A DNA stretch of 51,681 nt, taken from Sphingobacteriaceae bacterium. GTDB taxonomy: Bacteria; Bacteroidota; Bacteroidia; B-17B0; Aurantibacillaceae. Positions 1-8,723 of this stretch are shown here, in pieces. The notes below the pieces were generated by a model that worked only from the letters and a program-made list of their open reading frames with translations, did not search any database and was not told where the DNA came from. A program made the position numbers and the translations under genes. Position 1 is the stretch's first letter. Every line of letters begins with the position of its first letter. The stretch covers positions 4,494 through 56,174 of the forward strand of contig JAHEYC010000013.1 of NCBI GenBank assembly GCA_023251775.1, read 5' to 3'.

Positions 1-2
1 AC

Positions 3-320
3 AGTGTGATCATGGATAATTGTGTGATAGGTGATGAATGCATTATTGGTGCATTAACGTTTGTGCCCGCAGATACAATTATCTCCAAACGAAAAGTGGT
101 TGTTGGAAATCCGGCGAAAGAAGTGAAGGATGTAAGTGATGAGATGATAGCGTGGAAAACCGAAGGCACAAAATTGTATCAGCAATTACCAAAAGAATGT
201 CACGAAACATTAAAAGTTTGCGAACCTTTGCGTCGCTCGCCAGCTTACAAACCAAAGCAGCAAGATATTTACAAGACCTGGAACGAAAAGAAGGAGATAA
301 AGAAAACCTCAAAAAAATAA
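3..320 (+). CDS. Hexapeptide-repeat transferase, PaaY / gamma-carbonic anhydrase-like (3' part)
   Basis: The reading frame is open to the left edge, so only the last ~105 residues of a protein usually near 200 residues are seen. The visible part starts inside the left-handed beta-helix (NCVIGDECIIGALTFVPADT, short hexapeptide-type turns). It continues with the GNPAKEVKDVSDEM segment typical of PaaY/CaiE-like proteins and a helical C-terminal tail. Family knowledge: these are trimeric metal-dependent thioesterase or carbonic-anhydrase-like enzymes, PaaY acting on CoA thioesters in phenylacetate breakdown. Whether this copy belongs to a phenylacetate operon cannot be told, because the upstream genes lie outside the window. 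The next gene starts 5 bases after its stop. The GTG at 6 is only an internal codon. Confidence 0.75.
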   Translation, partial: SVIMDNCVIGDECIIGALTFVPADTIISKRKVVVGNPAKEVKDVSDEMIAWKTEGTKLYQQLPKECHETLKVCEPLRRSPAYKPKQQDIYKTWNEKKEIKKTSKK

Positions 321-325
321 TTCCT

Positions 326-997
326 ATGAAACTAAAACGCAAGCTATTTTGTTTTTTACTATCATTCGCACTGTTTTTTAATAGTTCTGCTCAAGCAGTG
401 GAAGAAGGCGATGAGGTTATCACTCCTTATTACGGACCATCGTTCTTTAAAGGTGTTTTTGGAAATCCATATAGTTCAAGTATTATAAGCTCTTCACAAA
501 ATTATAAAGTGGATGATATAGGCACGTTTGGTATTTATTCGGAATATTTACTAAACGATATAGTGGGTGTTGGAATAGATATTTATTATAATAAGTCGGT
601 AAGTTCATGGAATGAGACCAACGATGTATATAATCCTACAACGATGCAATATGAACCTAAAACCTACGATTATAAAGTAACTGCGCCAACCTTTGCAGCT
701 TTGGGAAGATTTAATTTTCATTATTCAAGCTTTTACTCATTATTTTCTGACGACTTTGATACTTACGTGATATTGGCATTTGGGTATAAAAAAACAAATT
801 ATAAGGTGCAAACAAATGACCCTAATTATAATTTTGATCCAAACAAAAACACTTTTAGCTTGTTCAATGCCTCAAATCCAATTGGCGGAAAGCTTGGCGC
901 CGGATTTAGATTTTTTATTACCGATGAGGCCGGTATCACTTTAGAATTGTACGCGGGCAGGCCTTATGTTTCGGGAGGAGTATCCTTTAGATTTTAA
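326..997 (+). CDS. Small outer-membrane beta-barrel protein
   Basis: A 223-residue exported protein of unknown specific role. The start at 326 is chosen because it opens a clear Sec signal peptide (charged MKLKRK, hydrophobic core, cleavage after about SSAQA). The longer open frame from 152 lies over the end of the preceding gene and carries no signal. The mature part is rich in alternating aromatic and polar stretches (YKVTAPTFAALGRFNFHYSS, ILAFGYKKTNYKV) and ends in VSFRF, a terminal aromatic residue as in outer-membrane barrels. It is likely an 8-strand-size porin-like or structural barrel. It follows the PaaY-like gene by 5 bases and may be co-transcribed. A strong terminator follows. Confidence 0.65.
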   Translation: MKLKRKLFCFLLSFALFFNSSAQAVEEGDEVITPYYGPSFFKGVFGNPYSSSIISSSQNYKVDDIGTFGIYSEYLLNDIVGVGIDIYYNKSVSSWNETNDVYNPTTMQYEPKTYDYKVTAPTFAALGRFNFHYSSFYSLFSDDFDTYVILAFGYKKTNYKVQTNDPNYNFDPNKNTFSLFNASNPIGGKLGAGFRFFITDEAGITLELYAGRPYVSGGVSFRF

Positions 998-1002
998 GTA
1001 AT

Positions 1003-1034
1003 AAAAAAAGGGAGCCGAACGACTCCCTTTTTTA
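1003..1034. terminator. Bidirectional intrinsic terminator
   Basis: An A-run plus GGGAG (1003-1014) pairs with CTCCC plus a T-run (1023-1033) around an 8-base loop. It lies between the convergent genes ending at 997 and 1046, with U-tracts in both directions. Confidence 0.85.
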
Positions 1035-1045
1035 TTTGGATCAAA

Positions 1046-3868
1046 TTATTTACTGATCAGTATTTTTTGTCGTACCAAACCAAGATCATTTTTACCAACA
1101 ATGAAATAAATACCAGCGGATAAATTAGTCAAATTAATTTTTTGTTCGCTTGCCGCGGTTAAATTGATTTTATTTACAGTCTCACCTAAACTATTTACAA
1201 CTATCAAATTAATATCTGCACCCGAAATGATCATGAATTCTCCGTTGTTTGGATTAGGATAAATAGATAAAGAATTTCCTTTTGTAGTTATCTCAGCAAG
1301 TCCCGTTGAGCAAGTGGTCGTGTTTTGAGTATACGTTGCTGTATTTACGCAACCCGCAGCACTTGTTCCTGTTGCTGTATACACAGTTGTAACAGTTGGA
1401 GAAACTGCAATAGAAGATGTAGTTGCTGTTGTATTCCATGTATAAGTGTTTGCGCCGCTTGCAATAATATTTGCCACCGATCCAACACAAATAACGCTTG
1501 GGCCATTAATTGTAATTACCGGTAAAGGATTTACACTTATAGAACTTACCGCACTTGATGTACATGTGTTTACACCCGTTCCAACAACTGTGTATGAAGT
1601 TGTAACACTTGGATTCACAACAATGGCACTTGTGGTTGGTCCGCTATTCCAACTATAGGTATTAGCACCCGTAACATTAAATGTTGCAGAATTACCTGCG
1701 CACATTACAGTTGGTGTACCACTCACCGTTAAACTCGGAAGTGGAAGAACGGTTGCGCAAGAAATGGCTGTGTTGGTACATCCAAAAGCACTTGCGCCTG
1801 TAACAGTATAACATCCCGAATTAACCGGCTGCGCATTCACAATAGTTGGATTTTGCACTGCACTAACAAATGCATTTGGACCAACCCATGTAACTACAGT
1901 TCCACCACTCGCAGTTAATATTAAATTACTGTTTGTACATGCAGTTGGACTATTTACTGTAATAGTTGGCAGTGGATTAACTATAACTTGCAGTGTTTTT
2001 GAATCTACGCAAGGTCCGTTACCTGTTGCATTTAATGTATAAACACTGGTGGTTGTTGGAGAAACAATGGTAGATGTTGTTGTAACATTAGAAGGTTGCC
2101 AAGTATAACTAAATGCATTTCCTGTTACTGAGAGTGTGGAAGAATTTCCTGTACAAATTACAGAACTGTTGGCAACGGGATTAGAAACTAAACCTGTAAC
2201 CAAAATTGAATCTGCTCCAAACGCACAAGCGTTCTTTACAGTTACGATCCACAAGCTGGGTGTATTTACGGTTGTTGAATTTGTAATGGTAGCATTATTC
2301 CATAACACCTGACTATACGCGCCCGTGATACTAAGTGTAAGTGTATTGGCGGGACACAATAACCAAGTATTTCCTTGATTAATTGTTACAGCAACCGTTG
2401 GTTGATTGATACTAAAATCAGCAGTAAGGAATGTAGCATTATCAATAAATTTAAAATTACTTGTTGTGCCCGGATCATTTGCAACCGTTAATTCTCCATA
2501 AACAGCTGCTAATTTATAAGTACCTGCAACCGGTTCTAATACTTCAGAAGCTAAATGCGGAAATAAGATCAATCCGTTCATGGCACCATTACACGATGTA
2601 AAATCTTTTATGTTGGTCCATTTATTTACCGTTACATCAAATCCTCTTGAAAAGAAATTCGGTAATTGGTTTGCAGCGCCAAGTGTGTAAGTTGAGTTAT
2701 TTACCCAGGTATAAAATACTTTTTTTCCATCAGATGTTCTCGAAATTTGTGGTTCCATGTCCATGGTCACTGAATTTGTAGGAATAGTTCCCCATCCACC
2801 GCGACCGGCATTTACGTTGGCAACGTCGTATGCATTCCAAACCCCATTTAAAGAAGTGATATCGAACATATGATGAGTTGAACCAAAATAAACAGCGTAG
2901 GCATTATTTCCATTACAAAGTGTAGTAAATAAATGCGGACTTCCATTTACATCCACCGCAAGATCATGTTCAAAGCCGCAACTTAAAATATTTGTTCCCG
3001 ATAAAATAGAAGTGGCGCAACTAAATTGGTTGATGTCAACTTGAATTGGACCAACCCAAGTATTTCCACCATCTAATGTTTTATAAAAAACAGGATAGTA
3101 TGCATAGTTGGTTGGTCCGCCGGTTAAGTGACCTAAAAAGCTCATCCATCCTTTTACACCGGTTGGATCAAATGCGATATTGTAATCAGACACGTGTAGC
3201 GTACCATCATAAGCTAAATTAAACGACGGTGTAGTTGTAAAATTTGTTGCCCATGCAATATCTGATCCTGTCCATGTGCCTTTATAAATTTGAAATCCTG
3301 TAACCAATGTTCCATTGTAAATTGCATCAGTAGCCCAAAAAACTCCGGGAGCACCTTTTACAAGAGAGTGCGGGATGAGTGGACTTGGACTTGCTGCTTG
3401 ATTATAATTTTCGGTATTACCTGAATTGTTTAATTGTCTCACACCGGTTACTTGACCATTCCATACACTAGTAACAGTATTAATAGTAGCAGCCATATAA
3501 CCTAAATAGGCATTGTTCGGATTTAAATTCGCAGGAGGATTATAAATGGTTACGTTTGGATAACGCGCGTAACTCGAAAGATTTGGATTTAGCGTGCCAA
3601 TATTATTTGTCCATGTTGTACCACCGTTTGTTGAAATATCATATCGAATATTTCCTGAACTACCCCCAAAACTTACTGTGCTGTTTCGGTGTGCATAAAT
3701 AACGGTGTTTAGATCTTTATCTGCAGCAATAGGATTTGTTGCATTGCGAATGATCGTCAATAGATTTGTTGATTGACCCATGGAAGGTGACGTTGCACAT
3801 TGCGCATGTGATCTGAAATTTATACTTAATAAAATAAGAAAGGCAAAGAGGAATTTAAAATTTTTCAT
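1046..3868 (-). CDS. Large exported surface protein with PKD/Ig-like repeats and T9SS sorting domain
   Basis: About 940 residues. The start at 3868 is preferred over 3898 because it directly opens the signal peptide MKNFKFLFAFLILLSINFRS, cleaved after about HAQ. Residues ~25-490 resemble secreted sialidase/BNR-type beta-propeller proteins (repeated GG.TW motifs such as STNGGTTWTN and LDGGNTWVG), but no catalytic set is recognised. Then come several ~75-residue Ig/PKD-like modules with the recurring pattern P.IT..SP..C.G......SG...YTW. The last ~75 residues are a type-A T9SS domain beginning SIYPNPNNGEF and ending QKILISK. It is therefore predicted to be secreted across the outer membrane and anchored or released by T9SS. 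The binding or adhesion target is unknown. It sits alone, convergent with the barrel gene. Confidence 0.75.
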   Translation of the reverse strand: MKNFKFLFAFLILLSINFRSHAQCATSPSMGQSTNLLTIIRNATNPIAADKDLNTVIYAHRNSTVSFGGSSGNIRYDISTNGGTTWTNNIGTLNPNLSSYARYPNVTIYNPPANLNPNNAYLGYMAATINTVTSVWNGQVTGVRQLNNSGNTENYNQAASPSPLIPHSLVKGAPGVFWATDAIYNGTLVTGFQIYKGTWTGSDIAWATNFTTTPSFNLAYDGTLHVSDYNIAFDPTGVKGWMSFLGHLTGGPTNYAYYPVFYKTLDGGNTWVGPIQVDINQFSCATSILSGTNILSCGFEHDLAVDVNGSPHLFTTLCNGNNAYAVYFGSTHHMFDITSLNGVWNAYDVANVNAGRGGWGTIPTNSVTMDMEPQISRTSDGKKVFYTWVNNSTYTLGAANQLPNFFSRGFDVTVNKWTNIKDFTSCNGAMNGLILFPHLASEVLEPVAGTYKLAAVYGELTVANDPGTTSNFKFIDNATFLTADFSINQPTVAVTINQGNTWLLCPANTLTLSITGAYSQVLWNNATITNSTTVNTPSLWIVTVKNACAFGADSILVTGLVSNPVANSSVICTGNSSTLSVTGNAFSYTWQPSNVTTTSTIVSPTTTSVYTLNATGNGPCVDSKTLQVIVNPLPTITVNSPTACTNSNLILTASGGTVVTWVGPNAFVSAVQNPTIVNAQPVNSGCYTVTGASAFGCTNTAISCATVLPLPSLTVSGTPTVMCAGNSATFNVTGANTYSWNSGPTTSAIVVNPSVTTSYTVVGTGVNTCTSSAVSSISVNPLPVITINGPSVICVGSVANIIASGANTYTWNTTATTSSIAVSPTVTTVYTATGTSAAGCVNTATYTQNTTTCSTGLAEITTKGNSLSIYPNPNNGEFMIISGADINLIVVNSLGETVNKINLTAASEQKINLTNLSAGIYFIVGKNDLGLVRQKILISK

Positions 3869-3895
3869 GGTTTTGATTTGGACTTTAAAATTATG

Positions 3896-3903
3896 CAAAA
3901 TTA
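3896..3903 (-). promoter_or_regulatory. Candidate -7 promoter box
   Basis: Read on the minus strand this is TAATTTTG, matching the Bacteroidota TAnnTTTG box, 27 bases before the start at 3868. No clear TTTG -33 element is visible at the usual distance. Confidence 0.4.
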
Positions 3904-3962
3904 GGCCAGCTTAATGTTAAATGATGAGCTTAATCCCAAGGGAGAACGTTAAATAAATCGTT

Positions 3963-5852
3963 TTAAACTCTGCCCTTCTTTATTTCTTCAACTACGTTGG
4001 GATCAAGAAGAGTGCTTATATCACCTAAATTATTTACATCGCCTTCGGCAATTTTTCTTAAAATTCTTCTCATAATTTTTCCGCTGCGTGTTTTTGGTAA
4101 ACCGCTTACAATTTGAATTTTATCAGGTTTAGCTATCGGACTAATTAATTTACTGACAACGGAAATAATTTCGGTTGTCAACGTTGAATTATTTTTTGTG
4201 ATACTAGGGGCAATTACAAAAGCATATATCCCTTGACCCTTTATGTCGTGGGGGTAACCAACCACGGCGCTTTCTACAACATCTGCGTGAGAATTAATGG
4301 CGCTTTCAACTTCCGCTGTCCCAATTCTATGCCCACTGATATTCATTACATCATCTACCCTTCCTGTGATCCGATAATTTCCTGTTTCATCTCGTTTGCA
4401 ACCATCACCTGTAAAATATAAATTAGGGTAGGTAGTAAAATACGTTTGCTTGCAGCGATCATGATCGCCAAAAGTTGTACGAATAATAGAAGGCCAAGGA
4501 TATTTGATACATAAATTGCCTTCAACGTTGTTGCCTATTATTTCATTTCCTTTATCATCCACCAAAATTGGTTGTACCCCCGGTAAAGGTAAAGTTGCAT
4601 AGCTTGGTTTTTGCGGAGTTACTCCCGCCAAAGAAGAAATTAAAATTCCTCCCGTTTCGGTTTGCCACCATGTATCTACGATGGGACATTTTTCTTTGCC
4701 AATATTTTTATTATACCACTGCCATGCTTCAATATTAATTGGCTCACCAACACTGCCCAAAACTTTTAACGAACTAAGATGATAAGGCGTTACAAATTCT
4801 ATCCCGCAAGCCTCGAGAGCTCTAATTGCGGTTGGAGCGGTATAAAAATGCGTTACTTTATATTTATCAATGATCTTCCAGAATCTTCCGGAATCAGGAA
4901 ATACTGGGACACCTTCATAAATAATAGAAGTAGCGCCGGCTAATAAAGGACCATAAGTAATGTATGAATGTCCGGTGATCCAACCAACATCGGCAGTACA
5001 CCAATAAATATCATTAGCATCATATTGAAAAACATTTACAAATGTATAGGCGGTATAAACCATATAACCACCACACGTATGTACAACACCTTTTGGTTTT
5101 CCGGTAGACCCGGAAGTATATAAAATAAACAACTCATCTTCGCTATCCATTATTTCGGGTTTGCAAAAATTATCGCACGTTGGAACTAGATCATTCCACC
5201 AAATATCAAAACCAACTTTAAAATCAACTAACTCGTTAGTGACCTTTAGTACGATGGTATTTGTTATGGAAGGACATGTTTCTATCGCCTCATCCACCAC
5301 ATTTTTTAAATTAAGAATTTTGTCTCCTCTATATGAACCGTCCGAACAAATAATTATTTTGCATTCGCAATCTTGAATTCTACCGGCCAAGGATGCGGCC
5401 GAAAAACCGGCAAATACAACTGAATGAATGGCTCCAATTCTTGCACAAGCCAACATGGAATAAACTGCTTGCGGGACCATTGGTAAATAAATACAAACAC
5501 GATCGCCTTTTTTTACGCCTAATTTTTTTAAAGCATTTGCGGTTTTACAAACTTCGTCGTGTAATTGCTGATAGGTAATTTTACGATTGGGCGCATTATC
5601 AAAATTCGACTCCCAAATAAAAGCAATATCATTTGCTTTATGAGGCAAATGTCTATCAATACAATTCTCGGTGATATTTAAACTAGCGCCCTCAAACCAT
5701 TTTACTTTGTAATCTTTAAAATCCCAGTCAACAACTTTATCCCATTTTTTGTACCATGTAAAATTTTCGGCAATATCATTCCAAAAATTTTCGGGCTGCT
5801 CAACGCTTTTTTTATACGCTGTTTCGTATTCTTGAAATGAACGAATTCTCAT
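3963..5852 (-). CDS. acs: Acetyl-CoA synthetase (AMP-forming)
   Basis: A 629-residue acetate--CoA ligase of the ANL superfamily. It makes acetyl-CoA from acetate, ATP and CoA by way of acetyl-AMP. Visible family features are the phosphate-binding loop YTSGSTGKPKG (residues 245-255) and the acetyl-pocket motif WWQTETGG (395-402). The hinge region YFTGDGCKRDETGNYRITGR follows. The C-terminal PKTRSGKIMRR contains the catalytic Lys592, equivalent to the lysine silenced by acetylation in other Acs enzymes. Length is slightly short of the 650 typical of proteobacterial Acs but complete at both ends. The gene begins 3 bases after the stop of the TPR/SpoIIE phosphatase gene, so the two are almost certainly one transcript. 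Confidence 0.95.
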   Translation of the reverse strand: MRIRSFQEYETAYKKSVEQPENFWNDIAENFTWYKKWDKVVDWDFKDYKVKWFEGASLNITENCIDRHLPHKANDIAFIWESNFDNAPNRKITYQQLHDEVCKTANALKKLGVKKGDRVCIYLPMVPQAVYSMLACARIGAIHSVVFAGFSAASLAGRIQDCECKIIICSDGSYRGDKILNLKNVVDEAIETCPSITNTIVLKVTNELVDFKVGFDIWWNDLVPTCDNFCKPEIMDSEDELFILYTSGSTGKPKGVVHTCGGYMVYTAYTFVNVFQYDANDIYWCTADVGWITGHSYITYGPLLAGATSIIYEGVPVFPDSGRFWKIIDKYKVTHFYTAPTAIRALEACGIEFVTPYHLSSLKVLGSVGEPINIEAWQWYNKNIGKEKCPIVDTWWQTETGGILISSLAGVTPQKPSYATLPLPGVQPILVDDKGNEIIGNNVEGNLCIKYPWPSIIRTTFGDHDRCKQTYFTTYPNLYFTGDGCKRDETGNYRITGRVDDVMNISGHRIGTAEVESAINSHADVVESAVVGYPHDIKGQGIYAFVIAPSITKNNSTLTTEIISVVSKLISPIAKPDKIQIVSGLPKTRSGKIMRRILRKIAEGDVNNLGDISTLLDPNVVEEIKKGRV

Positions 5853-5855
5853 GTT

Positions 5856-7937
5856 CTAGATCTTTATTCCCATTAATAAAACATCATCCACCTGTTCGAG
5901 TTCGCCTTTCCATGTATTAAATGCTTTCGAAAGTGCGGAGTATTGTTCTTGTGGCTGCAATGATTCCACCGAAAGAAGTAATTCTTCTAATTGTTTATGC
6001 TTATATTTTTTTCCGAGCGGTCCGCCAAACTGATCGGCAAAACCATCGGTAAATAAATAAAGACTGTCGCCCTTTTTCAACTCTAAATTAAAAAGTGTGA
6101 ACGGAACCATTTTTAGTCCTTTACCAACTGGCATTTTATCTACTTCTAATATTTTAAGAGTTTTCTCTCTTATCAAGATCGGTGCATTATTTGCTGCGGC
6201 GTACGTTACTATATTATTTTTTTTATTAAAACACATCAGTATCCCATCCATCCCGTCTTGCTGACCTTCATTTCCAATTCCTTCTATCAATCGCGTTCGT
6301 ACATAATCCAAAATTTTATTTGGTTCAAATATATTTCGCTCTTTTATAGCCTCACTTAAAAATCCAATGTTGAGTAAACTCATAAATGCGCCCGGCACAC
6401 CGTGCCCTGTACAATCACAAACGGCCATATAATAATGGTCTTTAGTTTCGGTTGTCCAATAAAAATCGCCTGCTACAATATCCTTTGGCAGATAAAGAAT
6501 AAAATTACTTGGGAAAAAAGAACTCACCACTTCCAGCTTTGGCAAAATGGCTTCTTGCAATCGTTTTGCATAAGTAATAGAATCAATAATAGAAGTTTGT
6601 TTTTCTTCCACCAAAGCTTTTTGCGATTCAATGATCTTGTGTGATCTACGTTTATCTCTGTAGGCAAAAGAAGCCATAACGAGCAAGATAAGAATAAGGA
6701 TCCCAACAATAAGAGCTGCTCGTGTTACAAGTTTTTGACTTTTGAGTTGCTCCTCCGCATAAATATCTTTTTTTAATTGCTCTTGCTTTAATTGTTCTTC
6801 TTTTTTATGGAAATCGTAGGTCATTTTTTCTTCCACTATTCGCTTGGTGCTTTCTTCGCTAAGCGTACTGTCTCTGTATGAGATATATGATTGGTGTGCA
6901 TTCAAAGCTTCTTTGAATAATTGTTTTTTTTCATATATCTGGGTCATTAATAAATAACAATCACTTAATTGGTGATTATCTCTACTTTGTTTTGCAAGAT
7001 CAATGACCTCCAATAATCTCTTTCTAGCATCATCGTATTGTTTGCGAAGAGTTAAGATCCGCGCCAAACCAAAATTGATCTCGGCAATATTGTTCATGTC
7101 TTTGGTCTCAACATATAGATCGAGGGCCAATTTCAGATTTGTTTCAGATTCCTTAAGATCATTTTTATATAAATTCATTTCAGCAACACTTTCATAGCAA
7201 GAAGCGATCCCTCTTTTATCACCGATCTCAAGATTTAATCCTAGTGCCTTCTTATAATATACTAAAGCGCTATCATACATGTGTTTTCTGCCATAAATTA
7301 TTCCAATATTATGGTTTGCATTGGCGATCCCGAACTTGTTGGTTTTTTTATCAAAAAGATCTCGGGCCATTATGTAATATTTGATGGCCTCTTTAAAATT
7401 TTCTTGCTGATAATATACATTGCCTATATTCAAATAGGAAGCTGCAATATCGCCCTTATTGTTTTCCTTTTCTCTTATCTCTAATCCTAACAGATAATAT
7501 TTAAGCGCTTCCGAAGATTTCCCTTGTTTTATGTAAATGATCCCCATATTATTATAGGCACCGGCAATTATTTTTTTTTCGTTATACTTCTCAGCTTCTT
7601 TTACCGCGTGATTCAAGTTTTCATAGGCCTCGGCATAATTGTTCATATTCATATTTGCAGTTCCTACGATGAAATACGAATAACTTATTCCTTTTTTAAA
7701 AGCGCTTTTATTATAAATTTCCAAAGCTTGTTTTGCGTACATAACAGCGCGCTCAGGATCATTCCTTCTGAATTCAAAAGCCAATTGATTTAATTTTCTT
7801 GCTTTTATTGTATCAATTTTTTCGCCGGAGATAACATTTAGTAGGGAATCCCGTGATGTTGGCTTTTGAGAAAACGCGGGAAGCGAAAAGAGGATCGCCA
7901 ATAAAGAAACTAAAAACCAACGCATGCTATTGCTCAT
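5856..7937 (-). CDS. Exported TPR protein with transmembrane helix and cytoplasmic SpoIIE-type phosphatase
   Basis: A 693-residue sensor-like protein. It has an N-terminal signal segment (RWFLVSLLAILFSLPAFS), about seven tetratricopeptide repeats between residues 40 and 360, and a charged coiled coil (365-400). A transmembrane helix (404-426) follows, then a second coiled linker. The PPM/SpoIIE-type serine phosphatase domain runs from ~465 to the end, with VAGDFYW (488-494) and the metal-site motif CDCTGHGVPGAFMS (507-520). Predicted topology is periplasmic TPR and cytosolic phosphatase. Family knowledge: such proteins act in partner-switching or signalling. The target is unknown. ATGs at 7937 and 7925 are both possible; the second gives a shorter signal n-region. 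It is directly upstream of acs, suggesting linked expression. Confidence 0.85.
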   Translation of the reverse strand: MSNSMRWFLVSLLAILFSLPAFSQKPTSRDSLLNVISGEKIDTIKARKLNQLAFEFRRNDPERAVMYAKQALEIYNKSAFKKGISYSYFIVGTANMNMNNYAEAYENLNHAVKEAEKYNEKKIIAGAYNNMGIIYIKQGKSSEALKYYLLGLEIREKENNKGDIAASYLNIGNVYYQQENFKEAIKYYIMARDLFDKKTNKFGIANANHNIGIIYGRKHMYDSALVYYKKALGLNLEIGDKRGIASCYESVAEMNLYKNDLKESETNLKLALDLYVETKDMNNIAEINFGLARILTLRKQYDDARKRLLEVIDLAKQSRDNHQLSDCYLLMTQIYEKKQLFKEALNAHQSYISYRDSTLSEESTKRIVEEKMTYDFHKKEEQLKQEQLKKDIYAEEQLKSQKLVTRAALIVGILILILLVMASFAYRDKRRSHKIIESQKALVEEKQTSIIDSITYAKRLQEAILPKLEVVSSFFPSNFILYLPKDIVAGDFYWTTETKDHYYMAVCDCTGHGVPGAFMSLLNIGFLSEAIKERNIFEPNKILDYVRTRLIEGIGNEGQQDGMDGILMCFNKKNNIVTYAAANNAPILIREKTLKILEVDKMPVGKGLKMVPFTLFNLELKKGDSLYLFTDGFADQFGGPLGKKYKHKQLEELLLSVESLQPQEQYSALSKAFNTWKGELEQVDDVLLMGIKI

Positions 7938-7964
7938 AAAAAAACCTTACCATTAAAGGTAAGG
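7938..7964 (-). terminator. Intrinsic terminator after the 3-hydroxyanthranilate dioxygenase gene
   Basis: CCTTACC (7945-7951) pairs perfectly with GGTAAGG (7958-7964) around a 6-base loop. On the minus strand it is followed by a run of T (7944-7938). The T-run touches the ATG at 7937 of the next gene, which leaves almost no room for a leader. Confidence 0.75.
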
Positions 7965-7990
7965 CTTTTTAAAACATCTGCAAAGATGAA

Positions 7991-8512
7991 TTATGAAATG
8001 GTTGGAGGCGGTTCTAAGACAGCGTTGCACTTTTTACAGGTGCGAAGATCTTTGCTTTCGTAGAATTTTTTGAACTCGGTTTGAAATTGTGTTTGAATAT
8101 TCTCTAATTGAAAATACACTTCATGTAATTTATTATTACAGCTTTCGCAAAACCACATTAAGCCATCTTTTTCGGTGCTTTTTCGTTTGCGCTCTATTAC
8201 CAAACCAATGGTACCCAAAAAACGACGAGGATTGTGCGGAATAGTTGGTGGCAATAAAAATATATCACCTTCTTTAATGGGCACTTCTTTCATTTTACCG
8301 TCAATTTGCAATTGGACAATAATATCGCCTTCTAATTGGTAAAAGAATTCCTCGCTCTCATTATAGTGATAATCTTTTCGCGAGTTTGGTCCGCCAACCA
8401 CCATAATTATGAATTCAGTATCTGTGTAAACAACTTTATTATTTACCGGCGGTTTTAGAAGATCGCGATTTTCTTCGATCCACTTTTTGAAGTTAAATGG
8501 AAATGTTAGCAT
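7991..8512 (-). CDS. nbaC: 3-hydroxyanthranilate 3,4-dioxygenase
   Basis: A 173-residue cupin iron dioxygenase opening 3-hydroxyanthranilate to aminocarboxymuconate semialdehyde, the precursor of quinolinate in de novo NAD synthesis from tryptophan. Residues matching the known bacterial enzyme are present in order. Arg45, Arg97 and Glu107 are for substrate, and His49, Glu55 and His93 are for catalytic iron. The rubredoxin-like second iron site of the bacterial form is complete: Cys122/Cys125 and Cys159/Cys162. No other kynurenine-pathway gene is in the window. It is a monocistronic unit with its own promoter-like sequence just upstream and a terminator downstream. The -7 box lies 4 bases before the ATG, so a leaderless mRNA is likely. 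Confidence 0.93.
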   Translation of the reverse strand: MLTFPFNFKKWIEENRDLLKPPVNNKVVYTDTEFIIMVVGGPNSRKDYHYNESEEFFYQLEGDIIVQLQIDGKMKEVPIKEGDIFLLPPTIPHNPRRFLGTIGLVIERKRKSTEKDGLMWFCESCNNKLHEVYFQLENIQTQFQTEFKKFYESKDLRTCKKCNAVLEPPPTIS

Positions 8513-8516
8513 ACCT

Positions 8517-8547
8517 TAAAGTTAATGCAAAAAATCAAAAAATCAAA
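8517..8547 (-). promoter_or_regulatory. Promoter of the 3-hydroxyanthranilate dioxygenase gene
   Basis: On the minus strand TTTG (8547-8544), 19 bases, then TAACTTTA (8524-8517), a 7/8 match to TAnnTTTG. Only AGGT separates the box from the ATG at 8512. Confidence 0.55.
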
Positions 8548-8554
8548 GGTTTTT

Positions 8555-8722
8555 AGAGGCAGAAACCACAGAGCGGCCTTCGGCCTACACAGAGGTTCGC
8601 ACAGAGAACCACGGAGGATCAACTAAACTCATAAAAAAGAAAGCTATGCTTTCTTTTCTCTGTGACCTCTGTGTATCCCGATAATTATCGGGACTCTGTG
8701 AAGCGCTTTAGCGCTCTCTGTA
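8555..8722. repeat. Intergenic inverted-repeat element, copy A
   Basis: This gap of about 210 bases contains no gene. It begins with AGAGGCAGAAACCACAGAG (8555-8573), identical to the left end of the element at 45364. It then carries repeated CACAGAG/CTCTGTG words in opposite orientations and a central hairpin with AAAGAAAGC/GCTTTCTTT arms (about 8634-8656). The 16-base palindrome CCCGATAATTATCGGG lies at 8677-8692. The right end is degraded (CTCTGTAGTT) and stops at the asd stop codon. It may serve as the asd terminator. Confidence 0.8.
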
Positions 8723-8723
8723 G

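Noticed and set aside
152-325. N-terminal extension of the barrel protein from the ATG at 152
   Set aside because: It lies inside the preceding gene in another frame and would place the signal peptide 58 residues in.
1325-1658. Plus-strand open frames rich in Cys or Thr within 1325-1658
   Set aside because: They are antisense to the repeat region of the T9SS protein and reflect its Thr/Val-rich codons.
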